This document shows positions 33,170 through 35,800 of a stretch of 35,800 nt of DNA, piece by piece. The notes beneath the pieces are model-generated. The model was not told the DNA's origin and searched no databases. It saw nothing but the letters and a program-made list of their open reading frames with translations. A program made the translations under genes and the position numbers. The stretch covers positions 1 to 35,800 of the forward strand of contig JBBCJR010000037.1 in assembly GCA_037190805.1 (NCBI GenBank). Reading direction: 5' to 3'. The DNA is from JBBCJR01 sp037190805 (GTDB taxonomy: Bacteria; Pseudomonadota; Alphaproteobacteria; Sphingomonadales; Sphingomonadaceae). Position 1 is the stretch's first letter. Every line of letters begins with the position of its first letter.

Positions 33170-33250
33170 ACGGGGTGGCCGCCATACACGGCAACGCATA
33201 ATCACAGTCGCCGGCATCGTCCCGGCATCCGGTTCAGGAGCGATACGTCA

Positions 33251-34042
33251 ATGGCATCCGCCGCCCCGCAGCAGACCTCGTTGCCCATTCTCTATTCCGA
33301 GCTCACGCCTCTTTCGTCCAATGACCACGCCAAGGCGAAGCTCATTCCGCAGCAATTGCCGGAAGACAGGCGGAACATTCACGCGGTGCCGCTGACCGTC
33401 GATGAGTTCGTAATGGCGCAGCGCAACTATCCGATTGTGTTCTCCGTCGGCGAGAATCCCGTTCCGCTGGCGCTGATGGGCCTCAATGAAGGGGTCAACC
33501 TGTTCATCGAGGACAGCGGCCTGTTCGAAGAGAATGTGTATGTTCCGGCCTATATCCGCCGCTGGCCGTTCATCCTCGCGCGCCTCCGCCCCGATGCCGA
33601 GGAGCTGTCGCTGTGCTTCGACCCGACCTCCGGCTCGGTGAGCGAGGAGGGAGAGGGTGAGGCCCTGTTCACCGACGGTCAGCCGTCGGAAACGACCAAA
33701 GCAGTTCTCGGTTTCTGCGAGCAGTTCGAGCAGGCGGGCGCTCGCACCGGCGCCTTCATCCGCGAATTGCGCGAGCATGGCCTGCTGATCGATGGCGAGG
33801 TCAGCGTCCAGCCCGAAGGCATGCCGCAGCCTTTCGTCTATCGCGGTTTCCAGATGGTTTCGGAAGAAAAGCTGCGCGAGCTGCGCGGTGATGTGCTGCG
33901 CAAAATGAACCAGTCTGGCCTGTTGCCGCTGATCTATGCGCATCTGTTCTCGCTTTCCCTCATTCGGGACTTGTTCGCGCGCCAGATGGCTGCCGGAAAG
34001 ATCGTGTCGAGCGAAGCTGCCGCTCCCGCCGCCGGCGCCTGA
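33251..34042 (+). CDS. SapC family protein
   Basis: The 263-residue product fits the SapC family: LTPLSSNDHAKAKLI near residue 18, VPLTVDEFVMAQRNYPIVFS, VYVPAYIRRWPFILA and LYAHL-type helical C-terminus (LLPLIYAHLFSLSLIRDLFA). The family is frequent in sphingomonads, often near TonB receptors or halogenases, which are absent here. The function is unsettled; the name comes from Campylobacter surface-layer genes. CAGGAG precedes the ATG by about ten bases. A 12-bp hairpin follows the stop. Confidence 0.9.
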   Translation: MASAAPQQTSLPILYSELTPLSSNDHAKAKLIPQQLPEDRRNIHAVPLTVDEFVMAQRNYPIVFSVGENPVPLALMGLNEGVNLFIEDSGLFEENVYVPAYIRRWPFILARLRPDAEELSLCFDPTSGSVSEEGEGEALFTDGQPSETTKAVLGFCEQFEQAGARTGAFIRELREHGLLIDGEVSVQPEGMPQPFVYRGFQMVSEEKLRELRGDVLRKMNQSGLLPLIYAHLFSLSLIRDLFARQMAAGKIVSSEAAAPAAGA

Positions 34043-34053
34043 CCGGATATGCC

Positions 34054-34087
34054 CGTTCCACCGGCTCCAGGCGGGGCCGGTGGAACG
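34054..34087 (+). terminator. Hairpin after sapC
   Basis: CGTTCCACCGGC (34054-34065) pairs perfectly with GCCGGTGGAACG (34076-34087) around a ten-base loop, 11 bases after the sapC stop. No U-run follows. I see nothing gene-like between 34088 and 34182. Confidence 0.5.
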
Positions 34088-34182
34088 GCTGCGCTGCGTG
34101 CTGCATCAACCTGCGCGCGAAGGCATCCGCCACTCCGGATGCAAATTCGTTCAGCTGTTAAGAATATTTCGCAATAAGGGGC

Positions 34183-34211
34183 TTGAACGCGATTTGCGGC
34201 AGGCCTATCTT
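34183..34211 (+). promoter_or_regulatory. Promoter of the candidate small RNA
   Basis: TTGAAC (34183-34188), exactly 17 bases, then TATCTT (34206-34211). No gene on this strand follows before the terminator at 34285-34320. TATCTT also occurs as the -10 candidate at 35236-35241 on the other strand. Confidence 0.65.
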
Positions 34212-34217
34212 GCTAAT

Positions 34218-34320
34218 GCGTCGGCTGCGTACCCCCTTTCGCTCCGACGTAACGCACCTCTGGTGCGTTTCCTCCCTGAACCTTGGCCGCCCTGCATTCA
34301 TGCAGGGTGGCCCTTTCTTT
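34218..34320 (+). ncRNA. Candidate trans-acting small RNA with C-rich seeds
   Basis: About 100 nt from the predicted start (near 34218) to a U-run. Stem 1 pairs CGTCGG (34219-34224) with CCGACG (34244-34249) and exposes ACCCCCTTTCG in its loop. Stem 2 is a perfect AACGCACC-TCT-GGTGCGTT (34251-34269). Then CCTCCCTGAACC (34271-34282) is unpaired. Stem 3, GGCCGCCCTGCAT with ATGCAGGGTGGCC (34285-34312), is followed by CTTTCTTTT. Both C-rich segments complement Shine-Dalgarno sequences, the common seed type in alphaproteobacterial sRNAs that repress translation. No open frame with a ribosome site fits inside. The family is not recognised. Confidence 0.6.
34285..34320 (+). terminator. Rho-independent terminator of the candidate small RNA
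   Basis: A 12-13-bp stem (34285-34297 with 34300-34312, one G-U pair) capped by TTCA and followed by CTTTCTTT is one of the two best terminators in the window. Confidence 0.85.
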
Positions 34321-34355
34321 TCAGGGGCTGCGGATTGGGCCGGCTTCTTGACGCG

Positions 34356-35228
34356 CTATTCCGCCGCCAATGCGTCGCCTTTTGAGGTCATTTCTTCACT
34401 GACGGCGACCAGCGCAGTGGCCAGACGGTGGGCGATGGCGCCGGCATCCGGTCGCGGCAGGTGCAGGGCCGAATCGAAATACAGGCGCCGATCGATTTCC
34501 ATCTGGATGGCGTGGATTCCGAATGACGGCGCACCATGTCGTTCCGTGACATAGCCGCCTGCATAAGGGCAATTGCGGACGACCTTGAATCCTTCCTGCC
34601 TGAGGGCGCTCTCCATGAGTCCCATCAGGATTGGCGACGCGCTGGTGCCATATCGATCGCCCAGCACGATGTCGGCGCCGGGGCGGCCCGCGCGGTCGCG
34701 GGGCAGGGACGGCATCGAGTGGCAATCGACAAGCAATGCCCTGCCAAATTCCGCGTGGATCTGGTTCAGCATCATGGTCAGGCGATCATGGAATGGATGG
34801 TGGGCAAGCGCGAGGCGGGCCTTGATCCCCTCGAGCGCCAGACGGCCCGCATAGATCGGCTGGCCGCCTCCCAGCCGTGACGGAACGACACCCAGGCCGC
34901 TGGCGGCACGCGGCGAGGTTTGATGAGGAGAGGGCGGTGGAGCCGGGTTCAACAGACCGGGGTCCATTTCGTCCGGGTGACGGTTGAGGTCGATCCAGGC
35001 GCGGGCATAGGTTGCCGCGATCAGCGGAAAACCGCGTGTGACGGCGGAGCCCAGCAATGTATCCACATGCGGATCCTCCAGTTGCCTGAGGGCATCGACC
35101 GGAAGGCGGCTCAAAGTCTTGAGCACGGCAGGGTAATGGCGGCCCGCATGAGGGCAGCTCAGCAATAATGGTGATCCGGCGATAGTTCCGGAAATCACGA
35201 AGGGCGGGGTCGGTCCGATCTCGCTCAC
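34356..35228 (-). CDS. N-formylglutamate amidohydrolase family protein
   Basis: A 290-residue protein of the N-formylglutamate amidohydrolase family (HutG-like): LLLSCPHAGRHYP, DPHVDTLLG, ARAWIDLNRHPDEMD and LLVDCHSMPS carry the likely metal ligands, with NCPYAGGYVTERHG later. The family hydrolyses N-formylglutamate to formate and glutamate, the last step of one histidine-degradation route; no other hut genes are here. I chose the GTG at 35228 because a promoter (TTGGAC-17-TATCTT, 35264-35236) ends seven bases before it, making a leaderless message; an in-frame TTG at 35264 would lie in the -35. Confidence 0.85.
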   Translation of the reverse strand: MSEIGPTPPFVISGTIAGSPLLLSCPHAGRHYPAVLKTLSRLPVDALRQLEDPHVDTLLGSAVTRGFPLIAATYARAWIDLNRHPDEMDPGLLNPAPPPSPHQTSPRAASGLGVVPSRLGGGQPIYAGRLALEGIKARLALAHHPFHDRLTMMLNQIHAEFGRALLVDCHSMPSLPRDRAGRPGADIVLGDRYGTSASPILMGLMESALRQEGFKVVRNCPYAGGYVTERHGAPSFGIHAIQMEIDRRLYFDSALHLPRPDAGAIAHRLATALVAVSEEMTSKGDALAAE

Positions 35229-35235
35229 GCGGGCC

Positions 35236-35264
35236 AAGATAATGAATGTTACCGTCAAGTCCAA
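35236..35264 (-). promoter_or_regulatory. Candidate leaderless promoter of the amidohydrolase gene
   Basis: On the minus strand TTGGAC (35264-35259), 17 bases, TATCTT (35241-35236). The expected transcription start falls at or within two bases of the GTG at 35228. Confidence 0.5.
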
Positions 35265-35464
35265 TCGTATCGGGCATGATCCTGATCAGTGACAGCGTGT
35301 CGAAAAATTCATTCTATCGGTTCCGGATGGTTCCGATGCGCGGCGTCGTGACACTAAATATATGAGACAAAGGGTGTTCTTGGCATGCCATAGAATATGA
35401 TGGACAAATAGGACCGCTGCGGTGCAGGCTAAAAAATCGATCGTTCTCACGGAGTACCGAGATT

Positions 35465-35674
35465 ATGACCGCGATCGTTGTTGTAAAGGCAAATAAATTC
35501 CCGGTCGAAATCGTGATGACCGAGCAAAGCGATCGGGAATCAATACTCAGGTCGATTGAGTTGGTGCCCCCGAATTCTGAGCGAACGATCCCCGTTCGCA
35601 CTCCCTGGAGCGTGGCTTTCCGGGAACTGGATTTACCGCATGACAAACCAGGTGATGGCGGAGTCGATGGGTAA
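35465..35674 (+). CDS. Small protein of unknown function
   Basis: A 69-residue product (TAIVVVKANKFPVEIVMTEQ at the start, later VPPNSERTIPVRTPWSVAFREL). It has no signal peptide, no cysteine and no motif I know; strand-rich patterns suggest a small beta protein. GGAG (35451-35454) lies ten bases before the ATG. The surrounding 35265-35464 is noticeably more AT-rich than the rest of the window and holds no other gene that I can see. It is probably a real gene, but only codon pattern and ribosome site support it. Confidence 0.5.
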   Translation: MTAIVVVKANKFPVEIVMTEQSDRESILRSIELVPPNSERTIPVRTPWSVAFRELDLPHDKPGDGGVDG

Positions 35675-35775
35675 ATCGTTGGGTAAATGTTTGGATGACG
35701 GAATGCGTTTCAACGAGACTTGATGGACCTGGCGAGCTGGTAAGGGCCAGCCGCGCGTAAGAGTTCCAGAGATGC

Positions 35776-35800
35776 CGGGGCGGCGCATTCCGCCGCCCCG
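35776..35800. terminator. GC hairpin at the window end, possible terminator
   Basis: CGGGGCGGCG (35776-35785) pairs perfectly with CGCCGCCCCG (35791-35800) around CATTC. The window ends on its last base, so a U-run cannot be checked. Confidence 0.5.

Overview
The window looks like ordinary chromosomal DNA of a GC-rich alphaproteobacterium, most likely a member of the Sphingomonadales. The pointers are a trcR (DUF1013) regulator, a SapC-family protein, a bL31 protein without zinc cysteines, a DUF1192 gene divergent from a quinone oxidoreductase, and a tRNA-guanine transglycosylase that lines up closely with the Zymomonas enzyme. I see no phage, transposon, CRISPR array or rRNA. The taxonomic call is an inference from gene families, not from a search.

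Layout. 1-4191 (minus strand) is a vitamin B12 uptake operon. A TTGACA promoter leads into an adenosylcobalamin riboswitch, then btuB (outer-membrane receptor), btuF (binding protein), btuC (permease) and the start of btuD (ATPase), with overlapping genes. Its promoter lies back to back with that of rpmE (bL31). 4508-5029 holds a frameshifted small reading frame and a cluster of CCAT/ATGG inverted half-sites in front of a winged-helix regulator. Then come tRNA-Val(UAC), a lipoprotein Cu/Zn superoxide dismutase, an MFS transporter, thpR, a Bax-inhibitor-1 family protein with a strong terminator, an EmrE-like SMR pump, and a dienelactone hydrolase-GST pair.

12139-14726 pairs a diacylglycerol-kinase-like protein with a membrane phosphoethanolamine-transferase-like enzyme, a plausible cycle for recycling diacylglycerol. 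It is followed by clpA, DUF1192 and a quinone oxidoreductase. 18556-20486 is an LpxH-like phosphatase coupled to a GT4 glycosyltransferase. trcR and an acyl-CoA synthetase follow. 23164-28572 is a packed run of housekeeping genes: xseB-ispA-coaD, a cyclophilin, queA, an EF-hand protein and tgt. The last three overlap and tie the two queuosine enzymes to a periplasmic calcium-binding protein.

28583-35800 carries a GGDEF diguanylate cyclase, a DEAD-box helicase, a small secreted cysteine protein, a GlcD/D2HGDH-type flavoprotein, sapC, an N-formylglutamate amidohydrolase family gene and a small unknown gene. Between sapC and the amidohydrolase sits the strongest unannotated signal: a promoter (TTGAAC-17-TATCTT), about 100 nt with three hairpins and two C-rich anti-Shine-Dalgarno-like segments, and a U-rich terminator. 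I read it as a small regulatory RNA.

The most notable protein-level oddity is Tgt, which has lost two of its three zinc-binding cysteines at a run of nine C. I did not find a multi-gene system that I would call new; the candidates for novelty are the small RNA, the zinc-depleted Tgt and several regulatory arrangements.
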